Below, piece after piece: positions 56,375 to 64,000 of a DNA stretch of 64,000 bases (its first letter is position 1; the number at the start of each line of letters is the position of its first letter). Under the pieces are notes generated by a model. The model had not been told where the DNA came from, did not search any database, and saw nothing but the letters and a program-made list of their open reading frames with translations. Source of the DNA: Deltaproteobacteria bacterium (GTDB taxonomy: Bacteria > Desulfobacterota > DSM-4660 > Desulfatiglandales > HGW-15); assembly GCA_016932235.1 (NCBI GenBank), contig JAFGDF010000242.1:1-64000 (forward strand), given 5' to 3'. The position numbers and the translations under genes were made by a program.

Positions 56375-56443
56375 AGGTTTCACCGTACTCTCTGTAAAAG
56401 TCGGATAGGTCCGGAATTTTTCGCGACGAGCATGAGCGCGGAT

Positions 56444-56566
56444 TTACGCATTGTCTGGGCGATGTTCAAAACAGGAATAAAGATCGCCTGGCTCATCGGC
56501 AACCGCCTGAACGGCTGTAAACATGGCTGTAAGTAAAAATATCAGGGCCGAGCTTACAGGTGCCAT
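56444..56566 (-). CDS. Possible small exported peptide, 40 aa
   Basis: ATG 56566 lies one base after the TAG of the RsbW-like gene. The peptide is a plausible signal sequence (MAPVSSALIFLLTAMFTAVQ plus AVA) followed by 17 residues, DEPGDLYSCFEHRPDNA. It might be a tiny secreted protein or the remains of a longer periplasmic binding protein, since frames downstream stop soon. No family is recognised. Confidence 0.4.
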   Translation of the reverse strand: MAPVSSALIFLLTAMFTAVQAVADEPGDLYSCFEHRPDNA

Positions 56567-56567
56567 G

Positions 56568-56981
56568 CTATGACTGCCGCCTGAGAATCATGGTCAAAAT
56601 GTTCTGATTATCCTTTCGTTCATATTTAATCTCATCCATCAATTTTTTAATGAAAAATATACCCAGGCCTCCTGCTTTACGTTCCGACACGCCCAATGAG
56701 ATATCAGGATCCTCATGGGTAAAAATGTCAAAGGGTACGCCGCTGTCCGTAATCCTGATCATCAGATCATTCTTTCCGTCCATGATTAAAGAGATCTCAA
56801 TCTTTCCATCGGGATCATCCGGGTAGGCGTAATTACAGATGTTCACGACAGCCTCTTCGAGACAGAGGGTGATCCGGTCCGTCTGGCCTTTTGAAAATCC
56901 ATGTCCCTCCGCGAAGGCAGTTACAAATTCTATAAATCTGCCGAGGTTTTCAAGCCTTGCAGGCAAATTGATCCGATCCAT
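56568..56981 (-). CDS. RsbW/SpoIIAB-like serine kinase (anti-sigma-type HATPase)
   Basis: The 137-aa GHKL-fold protein has the N-box ITLCLEEAVVNICNYAYPDD (~42-61; Glu and Asn present), G1 IRITDSGVPFDIFT (~80) and the G2 loop AGGLGIFFIKKLMDEIKYER (~103-122). All nucleotide-binding residues seem intact. In partner-switching systems such kinases phosphorylate STAS antagonists. No sigma factor gene is nearby, so its usual partner may be something else. It sits between the STAS gene and the phosphatase gene. Confidence 0.92.
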   Translation of the reverse strand: MDRINLPARLENLGRFIEFVTAFAEGHGFSKGQTDRITLCLEEAVVNICNYAYPDDPDGKIEISLIMDGKNDLMIRITDSGVPFDIFTHEDPDISLGVSERKAGGLGIFFIKKLMDEIKYERKDNQNILTMILRRQS

Positions 56982-57016
56982 GTAATTACCCGGCCCTGTC
57001 TCAGAGTATGGATAAA

Positions 57017-57349
57017 TTAAACTTTTAAAAGAGCGGTTTCCACGGATTCATATATAGGCAGTATGGCGCTGAATCCGGAAATCTCGAATACCTCCCTGAC
57101 CACATCTTTCAGGGACGTAAGGATGATATTACCGCCTTCTCCCTTTATCGTTTTTGAGGCTGAAAGCATGCTGCGAAGACCTGCGCTGCTTATGTAATCG
57201 AGACCGGATAAATCAATAATGATCAATTTTTCCTCCTTCCCTATTATCTCCCCGATCTCTTTGTCAAATTCAGTGGCGGTTATAGCGTCCATTCTTCCTC
57301 TGACCGTCATAATAACAACCTTTCCTTCTTTCCTGCTTGCTATCTCCAT
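57017..57349 (-). CDS. STAS-domain anti-sigma-factor antagonist
   Basis: A 110-aa single STAS domain: KVVIMTVRGRMDAITATEFD near the start and the phosphorylation-site loop IIIDLSGLDYISSAGLRSML (~43-62), in which the second Ser is the expected phospho-acceptor. The partner kinase gene lies 36 nt downstream, and the phosphatase follows. GGGGGGAAAA precedes ATG 57349. It is the switch protein, free or bound depending on phosphorylation. Confidence 0.93.
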   Translation of the reverse strand: MEIASRKEGKVVIMTVRGRMDAITATEFDKEIGEIIGKEEKLIIIDLSGLDYISSAGLRSMLSASKTIKGEGGNIILTSLKDVVREVFEISGFSAILPIYESVETALLKV

Positions 57350-57378
57350 TTTTCCCCCCGTTTCTGTTTATATCTGTT

Positions 57379-58962
57379 TCAATTTATAATTGTCAGGCGA
57401 CCTTCAACCATTGGCTTCACTTTGCCAGCTTTTTCAATGTATTCCCGCAGCGCATCGGCATCCACAAATCCGGTGTCGGTTTTAGGCAGGTCTTTCAGCA
57501 TCGCATAGCCATCACCGCCTCCGCCCATAAAGTTATTCGTCACCACAGTATAGGTTTTTTCCAACTCAATAGGCGTATTACCCACCATCACATTTTCAGG
57601 AACTTTTTTGTTGTTGGTCCAGCTCAAACCTGAGACATGCAGGAATGCTCCCTGACCATCCTCAACCATTGCAGCATACGTAAGCAGTTTCATGATCTGA
57701 GCGCCCGTCATTTTTATAATCACAAGCGTATTACCGAACGATTGGACCGTCAAGAGATCACGATAGGTAATAGTGCCCGCCTCTATCGATGCACGGATAC
57801 CGCCGCCATTTTGGAAGGCAATGTCAGCTCCGGTTTTCACGCGCATCGCGTCGGTTATCAGGTTCCCCATGTTCGTCTCCTGTGAACGCACCAGCTTTCT
57901 GTCACCATCAAGCCTTAGTAATGCTTCGCCAATCGGCCGCGAGAGGAGTTCATCGGACCGGGCCAGGTAAGGTGATAACAGCTCAACAATCTGAGGATCT
58001 TCGACATAGGCTGTGCCGACATACATGTAGTAGTTTTTATCATTGTAAGTGATCCGTTTCGTTCTGTTCACGGGCAGTAGGTTGTAGGTATGCTCAGTCA
58101 CGGTATTTGCATCGCTGTCAACAGTCAAATCCAATCGGCCGACATATTTTCCGTATTCACCGGCCTGCACAATCAGGGTATTGCAAACAACTTCCGGTTG
58201 CTCCAGGGCGTCGTGTGTATGCCCGCCAACAATCACGTCTATGCCCTGAACGGCCCCGGCCAGCTCAACATCGCTCGTTGCATCAAAGCCTATATAACCA
58301 TATCCGCCTTCTTTAAACCCGAGGTGGGTCAGGGCGATAACGATGTCAGCTTCTCCACGCAACTTTGGCACCAGTATTTTTGCCGTATCAATGGCATTTT
58401 TGAATTCCAGATCTTCCACATACTCCGGCGTGGCTATGATCGGAACTTCTTCGGTCGTCAGGCCGAAAATCGCTACTTTTAAGCCCTCAAACTGTTTGAT
58501 GATATATGGTTCTACAAGGGGTTCCCCTGTGGCCTGATTTATAACATTTGCCGATAATAACGGAAATTCAGCCCATCCAATCTGTTTCAGCAGCACTTCT
58601 TTATAGAGTTTGTCAAATTCGTGATTCCCAAGCGCCATAGCATCATAGCCTATCATATTCATGGCCTTGAAATCAGGCTCGGCATCAAGCATATCCGATT
58701 CCGGAGTGCCCCGGTTTACATCCCCTGCTGAAAGCAGCAGTGTATGGCCGCCGGCTTCGGCAACTTCCGCCCTCACAATATTCACCAGTGTTGATTGGGC
58801 CGCCACTCCTCCCGTGTAATTGGAAGTCCTGAAATGTCCATGCTGATCGTTAGTGTGCAGGATGGTCAGCTTATAGGTTTTTGACAATGCCGCGGAGGAA
58901 AATACAAGCAGGGAAACAAGCACGAGGGTGATGATGAAGCGTAAAGGTTTCGAGATTTTCAT
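57379..58962 (-). CDS. 5'-nucleotidase / UDP-sugar hydrolase family, secreted
   Basis: The 527-aa precursor has a signal peptide (FIITLVLVSLLVFSSAALS, ~9-27). The metallophosphatase core shows LTILHTNDQHGHF (~32), LLLSAGDVNRGT (~75), MALGNHEFDKL (~112) and IVGGHTHDALEQP (~236). The C-terminal substrate domain has IAFQNGGGIRASI (~386) and GGGGDGYAML. It would release nucleosides from nucleotides in the periplasm, fitting with a purine-type permease in the same cluster. The coding position between STAS genes is unusual for this enzyme. Confidence 0.92.
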   Translation of the reverse strand: MKISKPLRFIITLVLVSLLVFSSAALSKTYKLTILHTNDQHGHFRTSNYTGGVAAQSTLVNIVRAEVAEAGGHTLLLSAGDVNRGTPESDMLDAEPDFKAMNMIGYDAMALGNHEFDKLYKEVLLKQIGWAEFPLLSANVINQATGEPLVEPYIIKQFEGLKVAIFGLTTEEVPIIATPEYVEDLEFKNAIDTAKILVPKLRGEADIVIALTHLGFKEGGYGYIGFDATSDVELAGAVQGIDVIVGGHTHDALEQPEVVCNTLIVQAGEYGKYVGRLDLTVDSDANTVTEHTYNLLPVNRTKRITYNDKNYYMYVGTAYVEDPQIVELLSPYLARSDELLSRPIGEALLRLDGDRKLVRSQETNMGNLITDAMRVKTGADIAFQNGGGIRASIEAGTITYRDLLTVQSFGNTLVIIKMTGAQIMKLLTYAAMVEDGQGAFLHVSGLSWTNNKKVPENVMVGNTPIELEKTYTVVTNNFMGGGGDGYAMLKDLPKTDTGFVDADALREYIEKAGKVKPMVEGRLTIIN

Positions 58963-59000
58963 GATCTACATCCTTATCTCAATCACGCATAAACCTGGAT

Positions 59001-61271
59001 TCAGGGTATGCATCTTTTTAATGACAAGACTCTTTCCGCAGTATCCGGGGCATGAAAAAAACTTGATATCCTTTCCAGCAGAATCGAAGCGGCCACCATT
59101 GAAAGCACCTTCCGGTTTATCGGCACTGAAAAACAGACGATGGGCAGGACCCATTCGATCAAGGCAAAATAGTATGGAATCATGTCTGTATTCCCCTCTA
59201 CACTGGCAAGGGCATAGCGTCTCATCTTCCGGCTTAATACAACGCATCGGTTTACCAATTCCGGTTTTTCCCCGCTGTAACTAATCTCGGGAGACTCGTT
59301 CAAAGAAATGGCATGGTAAAATTCAGTCAATAACTGGATGGATTCATGCAACTCCTTTTTTGTGTCAACCGGCATTGATTCAATCATGAAAATCGCCTCC
59401 AACCTGGCAAAATCGGACACGGCTGAACGGGGCATTGTTTCCGAAAAGTCGATCAGATATACATTCATGTTGTCATCGAGAAGTATGTTCCGCATGTTGA
59501 GGTCGCCATGACAGATCGATGTGTAATAATCAACGGTTGTTTCCCGCAATTCAGGGTAACGGTGTTTCAGATACCAATAGGGATTAAAGATTTTTACTCC
59601 GGTTTTCTGGAGCATGGCCTCGGGATCATCACATGAAACACCTGAAAAAGTTTCGGCTTTTTCGAAGATATGAGGGAAAAAGGTCAGGGAAGGATCATGT
59701 TCTCTGAATGGATGGATGGTCCCTTTTGCCGACTGGCCATACCAGGGTTTGAGAATTTGGAGAAATATCTTATCGAAAAGCGGTTCAAGCCGATCAACAG
59801 GCCATTCCTGAAATAGTTGGGTAAGCCACTTCAACCTTGTCTCCTCGCCGCTGATCCCGACAAAGTTGTAGCGCAGGGCCCCAATATCACCGCAAAGCTC
59901 CGTTCCAAGAACCATGGCGCTGTTATTCATGATGAATGGGAGCGCATACTTCCGACACCGTTCGGCTTCACGGGTGATCATCTCTCCGGGTCCAATTTTC
60001 AGGACGGTCGGTCGCAGCTTCCGGCCCTGTTGATCGAATGATTCAACCTGAAAGGTCTGCGCCGCGTAACCTCCGTGCAGGGCCTTCACAACCAGTCTCG
60101 ATGAATCGGCATACAAACGTCTCGTCAGGAACGGCTTTTGGGGCGGATGTTCAAATCCCTCAGGAGAATCGATTCGAATACGCTGAATCGTGGCATCCTC
60201 GGTCTGGTTGGCCGTGAACAGCCAAGCCACCGGCAGGGTCACAGATATCAAATATCCTGTTGCCCTCGCCTCGATGATGTTTTCGAAAGTCATGGCCTCG
60301 TTTAACTGGTTAACAGGATCGTTTCCATCCATTGATCGATCAAGCCCGGCAAGCCTGTACTCAAAACAACCTGCCTGACGATCTGACGCTCTGAAAAAGG
60401 GATGGTTGATCAGTTCAAACGGATGATCAGTCAGTTCCCGGTCAAGTCCCCGGGTCAACAGCCCCGTGATGACAGACGGCTCATCCTGGTCGTAATTGAA
60501 TAAGATGAATGAAGCCAGTTTGGATTCAGGAAAATAATGAGCAATAATTTTTTCGATATGACCTAACATCTGTTCAAATGGAATGGGATCAGCCCGTCGT
60601 GTAGTGATCTGACATGTCGGTGTATGTCCGAAAGACACTGCTTCAGCCACCATAATGCCTGTTTGAGATGGATGATGGGACAGCCGGAAATCACAGGTCA
60701 GATCCTTATCATCGGGTAAAAAGATGGCACTATTGAAGGTCGTTAAAAACATCCCCGTCAAGTCGGTATTTTCATCAATCCGGCCTATGCCAAATGCCAG
60801 ACCAAGCTCGTTGTAGGCGGCCAGACCTTGCCGGTGCCATATTCTGGCTGTAATGCCTTCATTTTTTAACAGGGATATATCATAGGTTATTTCATCGAAC
60901 TCCATACTGCTTGAGAATGAAGCAGATTGCCGGTGTTTCTCAATCCATGCTACGGCCTGTTCTTCCGTATCTACGATGTGAAAAATATTTTGAAGTCCCG
61001 CCACTTCTATTACCTGAACCATGCCGGCCGGCATTCCGAAAATGATCAGGGATCCCTTTCTCTGGGCCAGGATTTTCGCTGTTATGAGAAGTGAACGAAT
61101 ACCCGAACTGGACAGGTAGGGACATTTTGAAAAATCGGCTGCAATAAAATCCTTGTTGTCAATGATTGGTTGGATATCATGCTCGAATTGTGCACTTGTA
61201 ACGGTGTCGAGTCGGCCATGAACCTGGATAATGGTCAGGTTGCCGTATTCTTTTATGCTGATTACCTTCAT
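59001..61271 (-). CDS. STAS domain fused to a large protein with a C-terminal APH-like kinase domain
   Basis: The 756-aa protein begins with a STAS domain: IIQVHGRLDTVTSAQFEHDI (14-33) and SKCPYLSSSGIRSLLITAKI (48-67) with the acceptor Ser. Residues ~125-330 have no recognised motif. From ~400 the protein is kinase-like: VLKIGPGEMITREAERC (ATP lysine region), catalytic HGDLNMRNILLD (~611-622) and metal-binding VYLIDFSETMPRSA. This resembles the APH-type ternary-complex-associated kinase families. ATGA overlap with the Cache gene ahead. Probably a switch protein that joins STAS control to kinase activity. Confidence 0.78.
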   Translation of the reverse strand: MKVISIKEYGNLTIIQVHGRLDTVTSAQFEHDIQPIIDNKDFIAADFSKCPYLSSSGIRSLLITAKILAQRKGSLIIFGMPAGMVQVIEVAGLQNIFHIVDTEEQAVAWIEKHRQSASFSSSMEFDEITYDISLLKNEGITARIWHRQGLAAYNELGLAFGIGRIDENTDLTGMFLTTFNSAIFLPDDKDLTCDFRLSHHPSQTGIMVAEAVSFGHTPTCQITTRRADPIPFEQMLGHIEKIIAHYFPESKLASFILFNYDQDEPSVITGLLTRGLDRELTDHPFELINHPFFRASDRQAGCFEYRLAGLDRSMDGNDPVNQLNEAMTFENIIEARATGYLISVTLPVAWLFTANQTEDATIQRIRIDSPEGFEHPPQKPFLTRRLYADSSRLVVKALHGGYAAQTFQVESFDQQGRKLRPTVLKIGPGEMITREAERCRKYALPFIMNNSAMVLGTELCGDIGALRYNFVGISGEETRLKWLTQLFQEWPVDRLEPLFDKIFLQILKPWYGQSAKGTIHPFREHDPSLTFFPHIFEKAETFSGVSCDDPEAMLQKTGVKIFNPYWYLKHRYPELRETTVDYYTSICHGDLNMRNILLDDNMNVYLIDFSETMPRSAVSDFARLEAIFMIESMPVDTKKELHESIQLLTEFYHAISLNESPEISYSGEKPELVNRCVVLSRKMRRYALASVEGNTDMIPYYFALIEWVLPIVCFSVPINRKVLSMVAASILLERISSFFHAPDTAERVLSLKRCIP

Positions 61272-61780
61272 AGGTAGTATCCGCTACCGACAATCCATCC
61301 GAATGGTTCAAACAGGAGCACATAGGATCGCTTGGGTTGCTCTGTGGTTTGGCCCTTCTTCGGAAACCAATATTCGACATAACCGCCGCCGGCCTTACCT
61401 TTTGCCACGAATTCCTTTACGTAAAATGTGCCCTTTTGGTCCTTGTCTTCCAGCCGATTCCGTCCCTCCACATCTTTTCGACCGTAGAGAACCACGTTGA
61501 CGCCTTCCATTGTATCGGCCCAGAAATACCCGTCGGTCCCATACCGAAGCTCCCGCAGGAGGTCGGCTCCAAGCTCCTTTGCCTTCTCAAGTGTCATTGC
61601 CCCCTGTTTATGCTTGGTAAAGACGGTTCGAAGCATACTGACCGCAGTTTCGACTTCACTCTTGACGAGCATGTCCTGAGCCGATAAATTTTCCTGTTTA
61701 TGATATTGTGCTCCGGCAGATAGACCCAGAAACTCCACACTCAGAACGACTATACACAGCATCATCAATAGCCGTTTCAT
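61268..61780 (-). CDS. Secreted single-Cache-domain sensor protein
   Basis: The 170-aa protein has a signal peptide (LLMMLCIVVLSVEFLGLSAG, ~4-23). The Cache-2 hallmark LRYGTDGYFWADTMEGVNVV is near residue 77, and PFGWIVGSGYYL closes the protein. There is no output domain, so it acts as a periplasmic ligand-binding module. ATG 61780 follows GGAGGAG at 6 nt. Its stop overlaps the start of the STAS-kinase gene. In such clusters a free Cache protein may feed the membrane phosphatase, an inference. Confidence 0.86.
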   Translation of the reverse strand: MKRLLMMLCIVVLSVEFLGLSAGAQYHKQENLSAQDMLVKSEVETAVSMLRTVFTKHKQGAMTLEKAKELGADLLRELRYGTDGYFWADTMEGVNVVLYGRKDVEGRNRLEDKDQKGTFYVKEFVAKGKAGGGYVEYWFPKKGQTTEQPKRSYVLLFEPFGWIVGSGYYL

Positions 61781-61875
61781 ATATTCTCCTCCTTTATCGC
61801 TTTCAATACCCAATATGAAAATCAGCGCCTTTGCTGCCGCTCTTTGCTCGTCGGGGTAGCTGTTACATTTAGTTG

Positions 61876-62280
61876 TTATGAGTTTGGTTTATAGATCAAT
61901 GTTGTTACGATACCGCAAACAATGAACTCTATTGTTCCATATATGAACCATTGCAACGCAAGGGTAAATGGAATAGGGTATGATGCATATTGATTAAACG
62001 CCCCAACAACATTCATCAGAAGGCCTATCAAAATACCATAGCGGATCCCTTCGCCAATCCCTTTTCCTTCATAATTTTTTGTAAAGATATACACAAATAA
62101 AACAGAAAATACTAACGCTGTGATATACATAATCCATGTTTTAGACATAAAGTCCGGACGCCATACACCCTTTAGATCCTTGTAGGTATTGAGTAAGATA
62201 AGGCTATGTATGACATAATCCAGAATCAGTATGGTAATGAATACACCGATGATTGCCACAACGAACCTTTTAACGTTCAT
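61876..62280 (-). CDS. Small four-helix membrane protein
   Basis: A 134-aa protein with four predicted membrane segments, starting MNVKRFVVAIIGVFITILIL and with TWIMYITALVFSVLFVYIFT (~47) and ALQWFIYGTIEFIVCGIVTT (~109). ATG 62280 follows GGAGG with proper spacing. It resembles uncharacterised small membrane proteins of the DUF-type seen in many bacteria. It is the first gene of the minus-strand operon, right after the promoter at 62324-62352. Confidence 0.75.
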   Translation of the reverse strand: MNVKRFVVAIIGVFITILILDYVIHSLILLNTYKDLKGVWRPDFMSKTWIMYITALVFSVLFVYIFTKNYEGKGIGEGIRYGILIGLLMNVVGAFNQYASYPIPFTLALQWFIYGTIEFIVCGIVTTLIYKPNS

Positions 62281-62323
62281 AACGCCTCCTTTCTTTGAAA
62301 AGAACCCGCTTTTTGATGAATGG

Positions 62324-62352
62324 AGTATAGAGAATAACTCATTGTACGTCAA
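62324..62352 (-). promoter_or_regulatory. Sigma70-type promoter heading the partner-switch operon
   Basis: On the minus strand TTGACG (62352-62347) and TATACT (62329-62324) have a 17-nt spacer. The surrounding 52 nt match the promoter before the permease gene, including most of the spacer, which suggests a shared operator. It lies 44 nt upstream of ATG 62280. Confidence 0.75.
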
Positions 62353-62359
62353 ACAAAAT

Positions 62360-62730
62360 TGGGAACCATCATACTGTGATAATTTGATTTTGGGTTTCTA
62401 CATAAATCCGTTTCCCGCGATCAAGCATGCTGAAGGAACACACTTTGTCGTGTCAGGCTTTTCGGCCACGACGGAGCGTGGCCCTCCATGAGACTTTTAG
62501 AGGCGATACAGAAAATATTCACCGCCGTTCTTCGTAAATGAAGAAGTTTCCTCATCGTTCAATCCGGGCTTTTTTGCATCCGGCGGCTGAGCTGGATTCC
62601 TCCAATGACTCCCACCCACAACAGCTCATGCCGGACAACAGACTCCCGCCATATAAAAAATACTTGATTTTGCGATGATTTATAGTAGATTGCGGTCTGT
62701 GAACGAAACACTCTATATTGCGGACAGCCT
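62360..62730. other. 371-nt intergenic region before cstA
   Basis: A GC-rich hairpin, GGCCACG with its exact complement at 62464-62483, has no T-tract. No gene-like frame was found on either strand. The cstA promoter presumably lies here, and leftward transcription starts just before it. Confidence 0.4.
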
Positions 62731-64000
62731 ATGTTGATATTTCTTTCAAGTGTCCTGTTGTTGATTGCAGGTTATTTAACTTATGGCCTTTTTGTTGAAA
62801 AGGTATTCGGCATCGACCGATCCCGTCCCACCCCGGCGATTGAATTGGCTGACGGCGTGGACTATGTTTCAATGCCGGCCTGGAAAACATATCTCATCCA
62901 GCTTTTAGATATTGCCGGTATTGGTCCGATTTTCGGCCCGATCATGGGCGCCCTTTATGGTCCCGAGGCGCTTTTGTGGATTGTTGTCGGATCAATCTTT
63001 GCCGGAGGCGTGCATGATTTTTTCAGCGGCATGCTGTCCGTACGAAACGGCGGTGAAAATTTACCGACAATCATGGGGCACACACTCGGCAGACATATGC
63101 GCAGTATTATGCTGGTGTTCGCCCTGCTGTTGCTCGTCCTGGTCGGAGTTGTATTTGTGCTTAGTCCGGCCAAAATGCTGGAAAATCTGACGCAAGTGAA
63201 TGTCGGCTATTACGTGGCCGCAATCTTTATCTATTACTTTGTCGCTACCATCGTGCCTATTGATAAGATAATCGGCCGATTTTATCCTTTTCTCGGCGGA
63301 CTGCTGTTGTTTATGACATTCGGCATATTTTTCGGCATGGTGTTCGGAGGGCATAAATTATTGCCCCATCTTAACTTTGTGCAAGTTCATCCGGACGAGT
63401 TGCCGATGTGGCCTTTGCTCTTTATTACGCTTTCCTGCGGCGCGATCAGCGGATTTCACTCAACACAGTCACCACTGATGAGTCGATGCATCAGTAACGA
63501 GAAATATGGTCGTTTTGTTTTTTACGGCGCAATGATTTCCGAGGGTATTATCGCCCTTCTTTGGGCAACCGTCGGCCTCTCGCTTTATGAGCCGGCAGTA
63601 TTACATGGCTTGATTGAACAGGGAACAGCCGCTTTCGTTGTAGATGAAACATCGCGGAATTTACTCGGCGCCGCCGGTGGATTCCTGGCCGTTCTCGGTG
63701 TCATTGTTCTGCCGATTACCAGCGGCGATACGGCCTTTCGAAGTGCGCGGTTGATTATCTCGGAGGCTGCGCATCTACCGCAAAAATCGATCGGCAGACG
63801 TCTTCTCATTGCCGTGCCGTTATTTGTTATCGGATTTATTGTTTCCCAGGTCCAATTTGATGTGATATGGCGCTATATGGGCTGGAGCAACCAGACCCTG
63901 GCGACACTGGTTTTATGGAGTGCAGCGTTTTATCTCGCTAAAAACAGCAAGTTTCATTGGATAGCTACCGTGCCGGCAGTGTTCCTGACCGGTGTTGTTG
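62731..64000 (+). CDS. cstA: CstA-family carbon starvation transporter (partial)
   Basis: The frame from ATG 62731 stays open to the window's end, giving 423 aa of an integral membrane protein. CstA signatures are AGYLTYGLFVEKVFGIDRS at the start, IAGIGPIFGPIMGALYGP (~63-80), GGVHDFFSGMLSVRNGGEN (~90-108), SGFHSTQSPLMSRCISNE (~242) and ITSGDTAFRSARLIISEAA (~330). CstA proteins take up pyruvate or peptides. The ribosome-binding site is weak. The 3' end is missing. It is divergent from the partner-switch operon. Confidence 0.92.
   Translation, partial: MLIFLSSVLLLIAGYLTYGLFVEKVFGIDRSRPTPAIELADGVDYVSMPAWKTYLIQLLDIAGIGPIFGPIMGALYGPEALLWIVVGSIFAGGVHDFFSGMLSVRNGGENLPTIMGHTLGRHMRSIMLVFALLLLVLVGVVFVLSPAKMLENLTQVNVGYYVAAIFIYYFVATIVPIDKIIGRFYPFLGGLLLFMTFGIFFGMVFGGHKLLPHLNFVQVHPDELPMWPLLFITLSCGAISGFHSTQSPLMSRCISNEKYGRFVFYGAMISEGIIALLWATVGLSLYEPAVLHGLIEQGTAAFVVDETSRNLLGAAGGFLAVLGVIVLPITSGDTAFRSARLIISEAAHLPQKSIGRRLLIAVPLFVIGFIVSQVQFDVIWRYMGWSNQTLATLVLWSAAFYLAKNSKFHWIATVPAVFLTGVV

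Noticed and set aside
53396..62359. 52-nt direct repeats flanking the cluster as attachment sites of a genomic island
   Set aside because: Each copy contains a well-spaced promoter facing a gene start, and no integrase or tRNA end is near, so promoter duplication explains them better.
62464..62483. GGCCACG hairpin as a terminator
   Set aside because: No T-tract follows on either strand, and no gene ends nearby.

Overview
The window reads as a chromosomal segment of an anaerobic bacterium of the Desulfobacterota (sulfate-reducer or syntroph type). The main reasons are two different heterodisulfide-reductase (Hdr) loci, two in-frame UGA codons at conserved redox-cysteine positions (selenocysteine), a MetV-MetF methylene-tetrahydrofolate reductase module of the Wood-Ljungdahl pathway, a Wolinella-type fumarate reductase (CAB order), a siroheme/haem branch operon and many PAS, PilZ and cyclic-nucleotide signalling proteins. 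No phage, complete insertion sequence or CRISPR array was seen.

Layout. 1-3170: a dispersed repeat, then otsB-otsA (trehalose), convergent with moaC. 3439-6632 (minus): moaE-like, hemA, ccsA-like and precorrin-2 dehydrogenase as a compact haem/siroheme operon. 6723-14175: a radical SAM protein, a methyltransferase, then an adenylate cyclase, a PilZ/GNAT-like protein and a MerR-like PAS regulator. 14639-21049 (plus): a cupin, a pyruvate-kinase C-domain-like protein, an MFS transporter and frdCAB. 21183-22533 (minus): a small acidic protein, a cNMP-binding/PilZ protein and tRNA-Leu(UAA). 22812-29043 (minus): PHP protein, ABC exporter, transglutaminase, second PHP protein and a DUF151 nuclease. 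29251-31818: a PlsB-type acyltransferase.

32878-39396 (plus): an HdrA fused with a GltD/NfnB-like NAD(P)H module, a selenocysteine MvhD, MetV and MetF, which together look like an electron-bifurcating or confurcating methylene-THF reductase complex. 40642-46305 (minus): a second Hdr set made of a selenocysteine HdrA, HdrB and a membrane HdrC with a c-type haem motif, probably exchanging electrons with the quinone pool. Both selenoproteins would be truncated by standard gene calling. 46476-51326 (plus): a two-component pair, a receiver-domain remnant and purB.

51562-62280 (minus) is the most unusual part. It holds a small membrane protein, a Cache sensor, a STAS protein fused to an APH-like kinase domain, a 5'-nucleotidase, a STAS antagonist, an RsbW-like kinase, a Cache-HAMP-SpoIIE phosphatase, a metallo-beta-lactamase-fold protein and a purine/xanthine-type permease ending in a degenerate RsbW-like domain. 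No sigma factor is present. Two near-identical sigma70-type promoters head the operon and the permease gene. I infer a partner-switching system whose output may be nucleobase transport rather than transcription. The window ends in a cstA gene that runs off the right edge.
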